Shown piece after piece: positions 1 to 11,007 of a DNA stretch of 64,000 bases (the first letter of the stretch is position 1; each line of letters begins with the position of its first letter). The notes under the pieces were generated by a model. The model was not told the DNA's origin. It was given only the letters and a program-made list of their open reading frames with translations, and searched no databases. Location of the stretch: positions 20,583,501 to 20,647,500 of the forward strand of contig NC_071671.1 in the NCBI RefSeq assembly GCF_028554725.1. Reading direction: 5' to 3'. The stretch comes from Zeugodacus cucurbitae (lineage: Eukaryota; Arthropoda; Insecta; Diptera; Tephritidae). The position numbers and the translations under genes were made by a program.

Positions 1-832
1 AATTAAGTTTCACAGTATTCTTTTTCAATAAAATTGAAGAGTGTGCAATTTCAATTAGTTCCTCACTATTTTATTTCCATTGCTATTTTCCTATTCAATT
101 GCAATTAATTTATTCACTTTTTCATTTTCACTGCACATTAGAGTGTTTCATTTCACTTGTGATACTAAATATTTCATTTCCATTGTAATCCAGACTGATT
201 TATGGAAGTACAATCCTTTAAGCCTTATTACTAAGTGTTTACACAAAGTTTATTAAGTTTCACTACGTTCTACTACCATTACGTTCCACTGTGTTCCAAT
301 ACCATTATGCGCCGCTAAATTTTATTTTATTTACATTTAATTTTTATTAAAATATACAGTTTTAGTGTAATTTTACAAACCACTTTCATGTTCCATTACA
401 CTTCAGTCCCCATATTTTTACAAAAAATGTATTTATACAACATTGATATTAACTTTTATTTTGTTTTCTCTATTATCAATTAACCTTACTCACACACATT
501 CTTCATCATCACAGCGCCTGTAAATTGCTTGCAATGACTTTTATTCCTATTAATTGCTTTAAATTTTTATTTTTAACGCTTTTAGTTGAAAAATTACTAT
601 TTGCTTTTGTATATTCACCAGACAATGGCCACGCAGCGTATGGCTCATCCTCAATTACTTTACAATTCCACATTTTGCACGTTTTCATTTTCATTTCTAT
701 ATACACATGATTATTACCATTATTAATTGCTTGCTTGCTTATGGATGTGTTTTCGTGTTTTTTTAAATATAAAATATTGTTTTTGCCACAACGGTGTAAA
801 ATTTCAATTCAGCTTATTGTACGTTTAGTAGC
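1..832. other. AT-rich non-coding stretch
   Basis: No recognisable gene or mobile element is visible. The sequence is AT-rich with short open frames that show no domain. It ends at the T-run (833-839) that is the poly(A) tail of the minus-strand LINE next to it. Confidence 0.6.
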
Positions 833-999
833 TTTTTTTATAGTAGGGGAAGCATCGAAAGCCGAAGTGCGGAACTTTGATCCGCTAAACCTAACCTACT
901 CCCAGTACAAAACACTTCCACGGAACCACCGGATTAAGTATTACTTCATGGTAGTGTCAAGACACTTTAAGTCTCCTCTATATCGCGCACTGACTGACG

Positions 1000-2477
1000 C
1001 CTAGCCTGTTGTAGATGTCTCAATTCTGTCATTATTCGCTGCCGCTTCGCTAACAGCTTTCCAATTATCAGAGGACTGACACATAAGTGCAGTGAAATTT
1101 TCCACCGTCAAGTTACCACCCATGGTTGTTATCAACTATTCCCTTATATCTAAAAAGCGAGGGCAGTAGAAAAATACGTGCTCAGAGTCTTCTACGGGCT
1201 CTGCACACACCGGACAATACGGACTAACGTCGTGACGGAATTTGTAAACGTAATTTCTCAAGCACCAGTGACCACTTAAGGTCACCATGCTTTACGAATG
1301 GATGTCCGGTAGTCTGTGTGTCCACCGTCCTTTAGTTGAGGCCTCCCACCGTTGCTGCCACTTCATGATGCTCGTTCTCCTCTCGTCTAACTTTTTATTC
1401 TCTGAGGGGGGCGCTGCTACCATATGCAGTCGCGCGAATTCATCTCCCTGGATGTAAATAGACGGCATGCTGGCCAACACGTCAGCAGCATCGCTAGATA
1501 TGGTTCGGAAAGCACTTATTGCTCTTATTTTATAAGAATAAAATAATATATTATAAGAATAAATATATAAATTTTGTTTGCTTTGTTCGACGAGTACGCC
1601 AAGTGCTCCTTGAATTTTAACCTTGAGTCTAATATTACCCCCAGGTACTTCAGCTGTGGCTGTGAGATAATCTCACACTCCCCAATAGTGAGAGTTAATC
1701 TTTCATCAATTTTCCTTGTGCTTATGAGCAACACTTCAGCTCTTAGTGCCTTCGTCCGTGTCGAATACTAGCTTTCTGTTTTTAAAATAACTTATTATTA
1801 TGTTAATGAGGTATTGGGGGCGCGCATTACATATAAGATGTTGATAATGTTTGCCCATTTTGCGGAGTTGAACGCGCTTTTAACATTCAGAGTAATGAGT
1901 GCGCAGTATTTTTTTGTACCACCTTTCCATCTTTTTCCACTGACTTCATCTTTTGCAGTGTCAACGACTTTCTTTAGTGCGTCGATAGTGAATCTGCGTT
2001 TTATGAAGCCGTATTATCTCTCAGATAATCCGCCGGTTTCCTGGATTGCAACTTCCAAGCGGTTTCGTATAATGCTTTCGTATACTTTACCCATTGTGTC
2101 GATCATACACAAGGGTCAATACGATGAAGGTTCCTCCGGTGGTTTCCTTTGTTTTGGAAGGAGAACTAAGCGTTGGACTTTCCAGGGGTCGGTAAACACT
2201 CCTTCTTTTATGCATGCATTGTACATATTAGTGAACAGGGTGGGTTTCAAAGTTATAGCTTCCTTAAGAGCTCTGTTTGGTAATTCCAGGCGCTTTGTTG
2301 TTTTTAATTTTTTTTACTATGCCCAATAGTTCTTCTTCCGTAACTAATAGCGATGACTCAGCCGTTTCGTAATGTTCAGCGTTCAGCGTATGAGATCGGG
2401 TCATGCTAATTTTTTTTACTATGGCCAATAGTTCTTCTTCCGTAACTAATAGCGATGACTCAGCCGTTTCGTCATGT
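1000..2477 (-). pseudogene. R1-type LINE ORF2, reverse transcriptase and C-terminal remnant
   Basis: On the minus strand, fragments of the reverse transcriptase are readable in shifting frames: MYNACIKEGVFTDPWKVQRL and LLPKQRKPPEEPSSY around 2090-2225, then the YLGVILDSRLKFKEHLAYSS segment at about 1560-1660. Near 1292-1480 the MLASMPSIYIQGDEFARLH segment follows, and at about 1190-1260 a CPVCAEPVEDSEHVFF zinc finger typical of the R1-clade C terminus. The YADD box was not found intact. Frames are broken several times and an AT-rich patch interrupts at about 1530-1590, so it is a dead remnant of the same ORF2. Confidence 0.75.
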
Positions 2478-2514
2478 TCAGCGTTCAGCGTATGAGATCG
2501 GGTCATGCGTCGGA
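2311..2514. repeat. 102-bp tandem duplication inside LINE ORF2
   Basis: Two consecutive units start at about 2311 and 2413 with the TTTTTACTAT block and run through AGTTCTTCTTCCGTAACTAA to GATCGGGTCATGC. The unit is 102 bp (34 codons), so the minus-strand protein repeats a block containing AESSLLVTEEELL without a frame change. The two units differ at only a few bases, so the duplication is younger than much of the decay of this LINE. Confidence 0.85.
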
Positions 2515-3161
2515 AATAGTGTTTCGACGACTTTCTTCATAAATGATGCACTTTTGGTTCCCTGTGACTTATTTTTGAATTTTGTCATACAAATTTTGTA
2601 CGCTGTTCCCCAGGGGTCTACGTTTGCCTCTTCACAGAGCTTTTCAAAACAATTTCGTTTGCTGCGGGTAATAGCTGACTTCAGGAGTTTCTTATGGTTT
2701 TTAAACGCTTCTCTGAGACTGTTTACATTTTCTCCACCCTGATTGCGCTGTAGGCGACGTCTAGATAAATGACATAGCTTTATGAGCGTGGCTATTTCTT
2801 CATTCCACCAGTATACTGGCCTTCGTTTGTTGTGGTGCGTTGTCCTGCGCATAGTTGAGTCACATGCTGCTACCAGTTCTTTCTGAACTGCGGATACCAG
2901 GTGGGCTGCGTCTTCGCATGGAACATTTGCTGCGCGCCAGGCTGCCGTAAAAAGGTCCGGGTCGAACTCTTTTTGTTTCCAGCATATTTTCTTTGACCTG
3001 TTCCTACTGAGGAGTTCCGTCTCTCCGTGTAACGAAACTTCGGCCAGAATAGCCATGTGGTCGCTATTTGTGTATATGTCGATGTTCTCTTCTACTAAGG
3101 TTTGTTTCAGCAGTTCTTGTGCTGCAGCGCAGTGATTTAAATTTAGCTGCAATATTCTCAT
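2478..3161 (-). pseudogene. R1-type LINE ORF2, N-terminal part with endonuclease deleted
   Basis: The frame starts at the ATG overlapping the ORF1 stop and opens with the same endonuclease start as the plus-strand copy. After NIDI it jumps directly to YTNSDHMA, so residues about 30-188 of the intact ORF2 (including the catalytic GDFNAW block) are missing, while the frame is kept. Beyond the deletion the linker between endonuclease and reverse transcriptase is well preserved (WWNEEIATLIKLCH, CFEKLCEEANVDPWG). It cannot nick target DNA. Compared with the plus copy, the amino-acid identity of the remaining part is clearly high by eye. Confidence 0.85.
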
Positions 3162-4083
3162 ATTTTCAGTGACTTCACCATCTCCTGATATTTGGGGCAA
3201 GTCGTACTCAAGGCAGAGTGTTCCCCTTTACAAAGCATGCAGCAAGGAGTAGCAGTGCACACCTTCGCTACATGCCCCGTGCTTCCGCACCGTGTGCATA
3301 AAGAAGACCTGTCGATCGTTTTCAGCTCTTTTGTCCTGATTTTTTAGTTCGATTAATAAATCTCCTTTGAGAGTTTTTCGGATGTGGGTTACATTTGAAC
3401 CCAATTTCTCAAGGCCACTGTCACTTTTTATTTTACGTAAAATATCTGCATAGGACGCACCATCCTTTTTCGTTAGTTTGATGGCGTCTGGTTTCGATCT
3501 TATTTTATTCACGTTTGGTCTCTTTTTTTCAAAACATCTACCCATTTTTCATTTGCGCTGGGTTTAGCCGTAGTATCTCCTGATATCATTTTCACAACCT
3601 CGTTATAATTTGGTTGCACTTTTTCAACCACATTTTTTGGTTTTTTTGTTGGAGGTAAATTGCCTGGCATCTCTTGCAGCCTTTTTTGGGTAATTTTATC
3701 TTAAAAAATAGGGGATACTTGAGTAGCTCTCTCAACCATAGTCTTTTTCGAATTATTTTCGATTTTCTAACATCTTTCATGTAGGCTCATAATACCGCTG
3801 ACTAGGTCGCGCATTGCCTGGTTAACGTGCCTTTGACCAGCCATCATTAATTCTAATTCCTTTATTTTACCACCTAGTTGGCTAAAAATATGCGCTGTCT
3901 CCGAATTATTTGGCTCCTCGGAATGTTTAGAGCTTTTGCTTGCTTGGTTAGCAATTTCACTCTTGTTTGCTGATCCAGCAGCGGTGGAAACCTCATTTTT
4001 CCATTGGGAGGCGTTCTTATGATTTTAGAATTCCTCCTAAATGGATTTTCTGGTGTAAGCCCTAAGCTATTTTCAGAGGCCAT
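3158..4083 (-). pseudogene. R1-type LINE ORF1 (nucleic-acid-binding), frameshifted
   Basis: ORF1 of the minus-strand LINE, an RNA-binding protein that would package the element RNA. The first Met at 4083 opens a basic N-terminal segment (MASENSLGLTPENPFRRN). The frame then shifts near 3870-3900 to a segment containing KIKELELMMAGQRHVNQAM, a possible helix or coiled coil. Further on, the minus strand at about 3230-3310 encodes a zinc knuckle, C-T-R-C-G-S-T-G-H-V-A-K-V-C (CX2CX4HX4C), followed by a second Cys-rich knuckle with the CKGEHSAL motif. The stop TGA (3160-3158) overlaps the ORF2 start as ATGA (3161-3158). Several frameshifts make this a pseudogene. The order of parts is read directly; the function is from the family. 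Confidence 0.75.
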
Positions 4084-4262
4084 ACTCTGGCTGGAAAATA
4101 GTTGGGAAAACCTGTACGTACGTGTGTTCAGTCTCTGTCGCTAAAACCCTACTTATGTATTCGGTAGTTGGCAACGCCAAAACCAAAAAGAAAAACGAAA
4201 GCGAAAGCGAAAAAAGTAGAACAGCTGATCGATACAAAACGGCAGACCAGCTGGGGAGCACG

Positions 4263-5463
4263 CTTTATTACAATTACACGCGTATAATTTGAATTATTCT
4301 GCTTACCATATAAAACACAGTGATTCACATTTGACTAAACTAGTAAATCACCACGATGATAATTTAAGTCTAGTATAAAGAAATTCAATAAGTTTGCATT
4401 AAATTGGTTTTATTCTAGCACTGCTAGAAAGATTAAATTTATGTCAAATATTCACAGTTTTGTTTAACAACTTGTGGATATTTTGAAGATAATGTCATAA
4501 AGCCACTATTATAGAAGCATTCGTAACTAAGAGAGTCTATTTTTAAAGGTTCGCCATAGATCGGATCACTTGGTACTGTCCTGGACTATAAGGTGCATGC
4601 AAAAGAACCTGCTAAACAAGCTTCCAATGTTTCTATCGAGTCATTACTAAGTGACGCCTTTCACAATGCGAGATATAAGTCATCCCTTTGAAAATAACGG
4701 ATTATTTTTATTAGACCTACTATTTTCGAATGTTAGCCTTAATGCAAATATTTGTCCGTAAGGGATTAAATGGTTGTTTTCAATAATTTTTTTTTTCTAT
4801 GTAAACAATTATTTATGTAATTCAAACTTTTTTCTGTTTTATGGATACATACGAGTATTTAAAGAATAATTTCTGAAATTAAAAAAATAATAAAACTCCT
4901 CCATTGAGACATCATTTCCGGTGACCCCTCGGAAAAAAGGTGCGTCCGCGTTGTCAGCATAACTCCTGACAGGATCACCCAAAATAAAAAAGTGTTCTAG
5001 GTAAGACCATAAACTCGTGCTTGAACGAAGGGAAGACAAAAAACTAAAAATTGGAATTGTGGCAGAAATTTTTCCAAAAAAATAAAAATTTTGGTCAAAT
5101 TTGCTTGACATTTTGTGTTTTTTTTTTTTTAAATAGTTGTAATTGAAAAATCATCGTTCAAGCACGAAATGTATCTAATACACATTATGCAAACTTTCAT
5201 CAAGATCGATTGAGTAGTTTTCGTGAACATTTGACAACCGACTATGAAAACATGGTGCCGAGAAAAAACGCGTTTAAAGTTTTGAGGAACAATAATAACT
5301 GACTTGGAATGCACACCTTCCAAAGTCTGTAACTCCGAAGAAACTATTATTCGGATCGACTTGAAAATTTAGGATAACATTCTTGCGATATTGTAGAATA
5401 AAACAAAAAAAAAAAGAATTTTTGAATCCACGAAACCCATGTAACCTCTTAAAGGAAAAAACC
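4263..5463. other. Non-coding stretch with a repeat-like block at 5150-5400
   Basis: No gene is visible. The part at about 5190-5400 contains phrases such as ATCGATTGAGTAGTTTTCGT, GAAAACATGGTGCCGAG, ACGCGTTTAAAG and GTAACTCCGAAGAAACTATT. These resemble interspersed-repeat phrases I recall from several insect genomes, but I cannot name the family. There is no terminal repeat or target duplication that would bound an element. Confidence 0.35.
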
Positions 5464-5465
5464 TA

Positions 5466-5692
5466 CAGTGGGAAGCTAAACTGTCCGGATGTTTTGCACT
5501 AAGGAAGTAAGGTAATGGTAAGGTAATATAATAATACAAATATAGGTATATTTTCAGATATATGTATTTTTCTTATTTAATAGAACATTATTCTAAATTA
5601 TAAAGCACAAAAACTCATATAAATTGCTTCAAAAAAATAAAAAAATTAACAAAAAACAAAAAATTTACTATTCGGACACTTTTGCACAGTAC
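5466..5692 (+). repeat. Left inverted repeat of the Tc1 element
   Basis: It pairs with 6904-7121. The outer transposase-site candidate is TCCGGATGTTTTGCAC (from 5484) and the inner one TTCGGACACTTTTGCAC (from 5671), in the same orientation. The intervening sequence (for example AAAACTCATATAAATTGCTTC at 5609-5629, here split by no gap) also has its complement in the right repeat, so the repeat is continuous and not just two short blocks. Confidence 0.9.
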
Positions 5693-5870
5693 AAGAAATA
5701 CACATTATCATGATATTGCTTTGTTAAAATCTAACGGTATTTAACCCGTTGGTTTTTTGTTTTGTTTGTTGTCTCGTTATGAAGCTTTTATTGTTCTATT
5801 TGTGCATTATTGTTTGACCTGTGAAGTGATTAACATGATTTTTAAATAAAAATTTAAAAAATCTTCAAAA

Positions 5871-6875
5871 ATGAGAAAAACGCCAACTGATATTGAAAAC
5901 AATGTGATAAATTTGTTGCAAAATAATTATTCATGCCGTAAAATTGCTGAAAAATTAAATTTAAGTAAATCCACGGTAAATGATATAAAAAAACGACGAA
6001 ATGTAGCTTGCAATAATAACCAAGGAGGTCGACCAAGACTACTTTCTGATGGTGATGCCCGGCAGATTGAACGTTTGCTACATAATAAGGACACCAAGAC
6101 CCCGAAAAATGCTGCAAAAAGTATTGGTAAGGAGGTCAGTTCCTGGACGGTTAGACGCGCATTAAATAGAATTGGTTTAGTAGCAAGTGTGAAAAAGAAA
6201 AAGCCAGCACTTTCCGATAGAAATGTGAAAAGACGCCTTCATTTCTGTAAAACCCACAATAATTGGACAGTAGATGACTGGAAACGGGTTATTTGGAGCG
6301 ACGAAACTAAAGTCAACCGATACCAGTCTGATGGAAAAGAATACTATTGGCATAGGCCACAGGAGCGCATCCAAAAGCACCATGTGAAGGAAACGATGAA
6401 GCATGGTGGCGGCAGTATAATGGTGTGGGGATGTTTTACTTGGTGGAACATTGGTCCTTTGGTGAGAATACAAGGTATAATGAAGAAGGAGGATTACCTG
6501 AATATTCTACAAACAAATTTACCAGAATTTGTTGACGAGAGTGCTTATCCAAACGAAGAAGTTGTTTTTCAGCAAGACGGGGATCCGAAGCACACGGCCA
6601 AAATTGTTAAAAGCTGGCTACAAAACCAAACTTTTAGGACAATGGAATGGCCTGCACAAAGCCCAGACTTGAATCCAATAGAAAATTTATGGGCTATTGT
6701 GAAAAGAAGGCTGCGAGCATATGAAAACCCACCAAAAAATGTTGACGAGCTTTGGGAGAGAATACAACATGAATGGCGAGCTCTTGACCGTGATATCATC
6801 CAAAAGTTGGTGGAGAGTATGCCAAAACGTATTGAAAACATAATTAGAAATAAAGGCCTTTGGACGAAATATTAA
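5871..6875 (+). CDS. Tc1-family transposase (DD34E), intact
   Basis: A 334-aa cut-and-paste transposase, the normal length for Tc1. It would bind the inverted repeats of the surrounding element in the nucleus, excise it and insert it at TA. The N terminus has a helix-turn-helix (about residues 8-43, with the NNYSCRKIAEKLNLSKSTVND pattern broken only by its turn), then a GGRPR AT-hook-like motif (52-56) and a second helix-turn-helix (about 60-115). The catalytic triad is D144 (WSDETK), D236 (FQQDGDPKHTA) and E271 (SPDLNPIENLW), with 34 residues between the last two. No stop or frameshift interrupts it. The start ATG follows an AT-rich leader and gives the standard family N terminus. A putative nuclear-localising basic stretch is KKKKP near 108-112. 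Confidence 0.96.
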   Translation: MRKTPTDIENNVINLLQNNYSCRKIAEKLNLSKSTVNDIKKRRNVACNNNQGGRPRLLSDGDARQIERLLHNKDTKTPKNAAKSIGKEVSSWTVRRALNRIGLVASVKKKKPALSDRNVKRRLHFCKTHNNWTVDDWKRVIWSDETKVNRYQSDGKEYYWHRPQERIQKHHVKETMKHGGGSIMVWGCFTWWNIGPLVRIQGIMKKEDYLNILQTNLPEFVDESAYPNEEVVFQQDGDPKHTAKIVKSWLQNQTFRTMEWPAQSPDLNPIENLWAIVKRRLRAYENPPKNVDELWERIQHEWRALDRDIIQKLVESMPKRIENIIRNKGLWTKY

Positions 6876-6903
6876 ATTGGCAACGTTAATTGGTTTCAAC
6901 AAA

Positions 6904-7121
6904 CAGTGCAAAAGTGTCCGAATAGGGATTTTTTTTTTTTTTTTTTAATTTTTTTTTTATTTTTTTGAAGCAATTTATATGAGTTTTTGTGCTTTATAAT
7001 TTAAAATAATGTTCAATTAATTAAAAAAAATACATATATCTGATAATATACCTATATTTGTATTATTTTCTTTACCTAACTTCCTTAGTGCAAAACATCC
7101 GGACAGTTTAGCTTCCCACTG
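6904..7121 (-). repeat. Right inverted repeat of the Tc1 element
   Basis: Reverse complement of the left repeat. The inner site GTGCAAAAGTGTCCGAAT begins near 6907 and the outer site GTGCAAAACATCCGGA near 7088. A T-rich run at 6929-6965 differs in length from the A-rich partner on the left, so the repeats are imperfect there. Confidence 0.9.
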
Positions 7122-7123
7122 TA

Positions 7124-10100
7124 TATTGCTGATTCGCTTAGAAAAACGTGAATAACTTATTTTTTCTATCAACAAATGTATATATTATAATAATAATTTA
7201 TTAAGTTTTGAATATTAATTAAATGAATAAACAACTTCATATTTACATATGAACTGAGTTGTTTACTTATTTTGTAATGTTATTTGTTTTTGTTTTTCTT
7301 TTGTTACTATACTAATTTACTAAATAAAGTTATTGATGAAAGAAACGGCATCGGCATCGGCCGATTCTTTGCCAACTGGCCGATTAAGCGGCATCGGCAT
7401 CGGCCAAAATTTTGGTATCGGTCGGACATTATTACTAACTCATGTTTCCCATACTGACCCAATCACCTAATTCTAGAACCATCAACTCATAGATACTATA
7501 GTGAACAAAATGCAAATTTATGGATATTAAGAGCCTCCAACCATAATTACTTTATATATTTTAAGTCCAATATCACAACATTCGGTTTTACGTAATCGGA
7601 ATATAATGTTTTTACCGAAAAACATTGTCTACAGCTTTCTATAAAAATAAATGCCGAATGCTGTTTGCTAAAACTTTAACAACTCAAAGGCTGTAACCGC
7701 CACAAAACATTTGAAATTTTAATAAGTAAATTGTATTGTTCCACCCGCACCGGAAACCAATAGTTTCATATATTTTTGGCCGCACATAATGAAACCTTCT
7801 TTATATATAGAGCTTCCCAAAAAAACAATATCATTTCCTTCAAAAATTCGTGGAACCAAGAACTGGTAATATCCGGTTTGGTGGTTCAAGGCTAAAAAAT
7901 ATTTTGATTGATTCATTTCAAAAACTATGACAATAAAAAAGAAAAAATCTCTCATCAGAATAAAACAATCGAAGAGCAAACTAGTAGATCATTTTAATCC
8001 ACGCACATATGTAAGATTTCAGCTTTAGCAATTTTCCAACTCCAAAGATTCGAATACTCATAGCTGTAAAAATTAGAACTATACCTAGTCCCTTATAATT
8101 ACTCTGTAGATGTCAATGTATCCGCTGTAAGGTTTTAATGAGGTTTTCAAGTAATCATAATGATTCATTGTTTACGTTGTTTGAAAGACCTTGAATTAGC
8201 TGTCATTGTTCAAGACAAGACTTATAGATCGTAAAGAAAAAAGTTAAAATTAAATGAAGTTTAATATCAGAAAGTTTTGAAGGAACAATTTTAAATTTAT
8301 AATCTGATTGGAGAAATATTATGAGCAGTACAAAAATATATTACTACTCATATATATTATTACTTGATGACGTTGAAACTAAAATATATCACATTATATA
8401 AGCTCATAAAAATAGAAAAGCTTAGGTTATGAGTTAATGAAAACAACCTCTGGAAGTTAAGGTTAAGCGATTAGAATAAGCTACTATTTGCCATTTTAAA
8501 TGAGACAATACTTAGTAGATCAGCACATTTGTTGTTAGAATGAACTCTACCTCACCGTATAACTTAGTTCTTAATTAATAATTTGTTGCTTTAATTAAGT
8601 TGTCAAGTGAGTTGAAGTGATTATTGTATTAAAAGAAGATGCCAGTTTTGATCGTATCTTAATTGATAAATGTTCTGCTGGATCAAAATAAATGTTATCA
8701 TAAAAATATGAATGTGAACTTGAATTATGCATTTAATATAATGGCATTTTCGATCTGTATCACATCAATTGTTTACCATTGTTGACTGTTATTTTAATTT
8801 TTTTGCTCTCGTTTGAGATTGAATTAATCAGGCAACGATTCATTCAATAATTAACTGTTACGCAGAAAGAAAAAAAAGGCTGATCATCTAATTTTGTTTT
8901 GAGACAGTTCGGTAGTGCGTCGCGATCGCTTTGGGGAATGGGGATCACTTCATGTACATATATTTGTAATTATATCTAAGTGCTCTCATGGTACTTTGTT
9001 AGACAAGCATCTACAAATAATCAGGATTTCATTTCATCAGGTACTGTTCAATATTTCGTTGTTACTGTATAATAATCCATTCTCATAATCAAGTACTTCT
9101 TAAAATGATCTAAGTGAAATTACATGTTTTGAATATCTAAATCTCATATCAATTACACTCTGCTGGATCTGAAGAAACTTTTTAATTTCGTCTTTTCAAT
9201 TTAGATTGTAATGTAAAAACTGTAAATTATGAAAACAGCTTCACTAAATTTACTTTACTTGGTTACAGATTCTTTTTCGCCTTCCTTTTCCATACTTATA
9301 TACATAACCAAAATTGTAATCTATAAGTTTCCCTGTAATACTCAATTCAGAAGTACTGAGGCAATTAGGACACAAAATAATCATATATGTAGTAATTTAG
9401 CGTTAACAATTTATTAAATAATAATTTATGAAGATTTCCACGTGATTAAAATCACAATAGCTTCACTCTGAGATTTAACCTTAATTAGCGACTTTCTATC
9501 GCTTTGGGTTTGGGTTTTGGCGTACTGACAATTGCATAGGCTATTAGATTCATTTAGAGTTAATTTAGTATTAATTACTCCATTAGTTAATAGTCTATTT
9601 GTTTAATAAATTGAGAACAATTATGGGTATGGTATTTTTTTTATTCTAAATAAGAGACTTTTTTCTTTTAGAGTAATCAGAGTTGCATAGAAAATTGTAT
9701 ATCAATTTACTGTTAATTAAATATTGAATATTTATTCTATATCAGAGACTTTAATTCTCAATTAAGTGTTTAGTGGCTTAAATTATCTTAATTACCCAAT
9801 TAAGAGTCTGCTTAGATATGATAGAGGAATATATCCAGTCACATCTTATTCTTATCAATCAATCTTGAGCATTTTTTACTATAATAATATTTAAATGGGA
9901 TAAAATATTAAAGCAAAATGTATAATCATTTATCAGAATAGAGTGTATACAGCATATAACGGTAAAAAAATTATAGAGTATCATGATGGAAATTTTTATT
10001 GAAATTTCAAGAAATATATATTAAATTATCGAATTATTAATTAAGCAAGTTGCATTACCTTTCCTCACATTTGCAGTGCATAAGAATTGTAGCAGCAGTA

Positions 10101-10490
10101 ATTCTTACTTCTAGAAATTTAATTTACAATTTACGATTATTTTTCATCTACCTTGCCTTTCATTTAATTCTTTATTTGTTTTATATTTTTACTTATTATA
10201 ATTTTAAATAATTTCTTGGTATTAATGTCTATACACACATCTTGATTTGTTTTCGTCATCCATCAAAGCGTTTATTTACTTAAGTGTTCCCCGAACTTTA
10301 CTTCCTTAGAATAAAACAAAAAACTCAAAATACCGTTGTTTTTTTATAACGAACAACTTCGATCTTCATTAACATACATATGAATAATTTATTTTTTTCA
10401 CAGATGTTGGTATCGAACAATAGGTCAGCAGATACAAAACAATCGATATCCAAACACTCGATCACTCACACACACACACTAAAAAACTGT
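7124..10490. other. AT-rich non-coding stretch
   Basis: No gene or bounded mobile element is recognised. The minus-strand open frame at 7719-7979 (86 aa) has no known motif and is in an AT-rich context, so it is not called as a gene. The only striking local structure is the GGCATCGGCATCGGCC repeat at 7347-7405, listed separately. Confidence 0.5.
7347..7405. repeat. GC-rich GGCATC-repeat pair in AT-rich DNA
   Basis: GGCATCGGCATCGGCC occurs at 7347-7362 and again at 7390-7405, a 43-bp spacing, with related CGGTCGGAC just downstream and CTGGCCGATTAAGC between. Each copy is itself a tandem of GGCATC and ends in a GGCC palindrome. It stands out from the AT-rich surroundings and looks like a fragment of a transposon end, but no partner end was found. 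Confidence 0.6.
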
Positions 10491-10499
10491 AAACTTCAA

Positions 10500-11001
10500 T
10501 ATTTGACGTCACCATTGGCTGCACGACTTCGATAAATAACTTTACGCCTCGAGTGAAAAGCATTTGCACGACACGCTATTCTCGCTCGATCGCTAAGAGA
10601 TGATAAGCAGCTGCCGGCTAAACGGTTTCGTGATTTCTACACACTATACATATAAACAAATGTTAGGTATGTATGTATATGTAGAACAAATATCGGCTGG
10701 ATTAGTACAAGTGATCGCGACAAAGCTTTAGATCGCACTAAATGCCATTAGCGGTCGCTTGGCGACAACAACCTAATCAGCTGAGCTCGACGCAAACGAC
10801 GTCATTGATATTGGATAATAAAAGTGGAGAAGCAAAAGAAAAAAAGTAAAAAAGAAATACAAATACAACAAAGAACACAAATAAATAGTTTAATATGCAA
10901 AATAAGCGTAAGCAAAACGAAAAAGCCGGTTGGCTGGCGGGCAATTGTTGTTGGCCTTAGGGTGTAGGCCTGTAGGAGTGCTACGTTCAACAAACAAACA
11001 G
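10500..11001 (+). promoter_or_regulatory. Possible promoter and 5' UTR exon of a host gene
   Basis: This block is less AT-rich than its surroundings. It contains a perfect CRE palindrome TGACGTCA (10504-10511) followed by an inverted CCAAT box (ATTGG, 10514-10518), a second CRE-like site CGACGTCA (about 10797-10804), and CAGCTG E-boxes at 10608-10613 and 10778-10783. From about 10840 the sequence becomes A- and CAA-rich, as fly 5' leaders often are, and ends in AAACAAACAG followed by GTATGT at 11002, a good splice-donor consensus. No long coding frame is present. The inference is a promoter plus untranslated first exon on the plus strand; chance occurrence of the motifs is quite possible. Confidence 0.3.
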
Positions 11002-11007
11002 GTATGT

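Larger units (their letters stand above)
834..4262 (-). mobile_element. R1-clade LINE, copy 1, degraded
   Basis: A non-LTR retrotransposon read on the minus strand: 5' UTR about 4084-4262, ORF1, ORF2, a short 3' UTR and a poly(A) tail seen as T's at 833-839. It is the same family as the plus-strand copy at about 48785-53447: both ORF2 proteins begin with the LQLNLNHCAAAQELLKQT motif, and both 3' UTRs share the sequence leading to CCTACTAT before the tail. ORF2 ends in a CCHC finger and no RNase H is seen, as in R1-clade elements (known for the clade). The copy is dead: frameshifts in both ORFs, loss of most of the endonuclease, a 102-bp internal duplication, and an AT-rich foreign patch near 1530-1590. 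The 5' limit is approximate, and LOA-type assignment is the main alternative. Confidence 0.85.
5466..7121 (+). mobile_element. Complete Tc1-family transposon with long inverted repeats
   Basis: A 1656-bp element starting CAGTGGGAAGCTAAACTGTC and ending with its reverse complement, flanked by TA on both sides (5464-5465 and 7122-7123), the normal Tc1/mariner target duplication. The inverted repeats are long (about 220 bp: 5466-5692 and 6904-7121). Each holds two similar sites in the same orientation, an outer one (5484-5500) and an inner one (5671-5687), the IR/DR layout known from Sleeping Beauty, Minos and some Bari/S elements. Between the repeats lies one open transposase gene. All the parts needed for self-mobilisation are visible, so this copy could be active or very recently active (inference). 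Which named Tc1 subfamily it belongs to is not decided. Confidence 0.95.

Noticed and set aside
7719..7979. 86-aa minus-strand open frame
   Set aside because: No recognisable motif, no splice sites or neighbours to support it, and frames of this size are expected in a window of this length.
10504..10511. CRE palindrome alone as proof of a promoter
   Set aside because: An 8-bp site is expected about once in this window by chance; it is only used together with the other signals.
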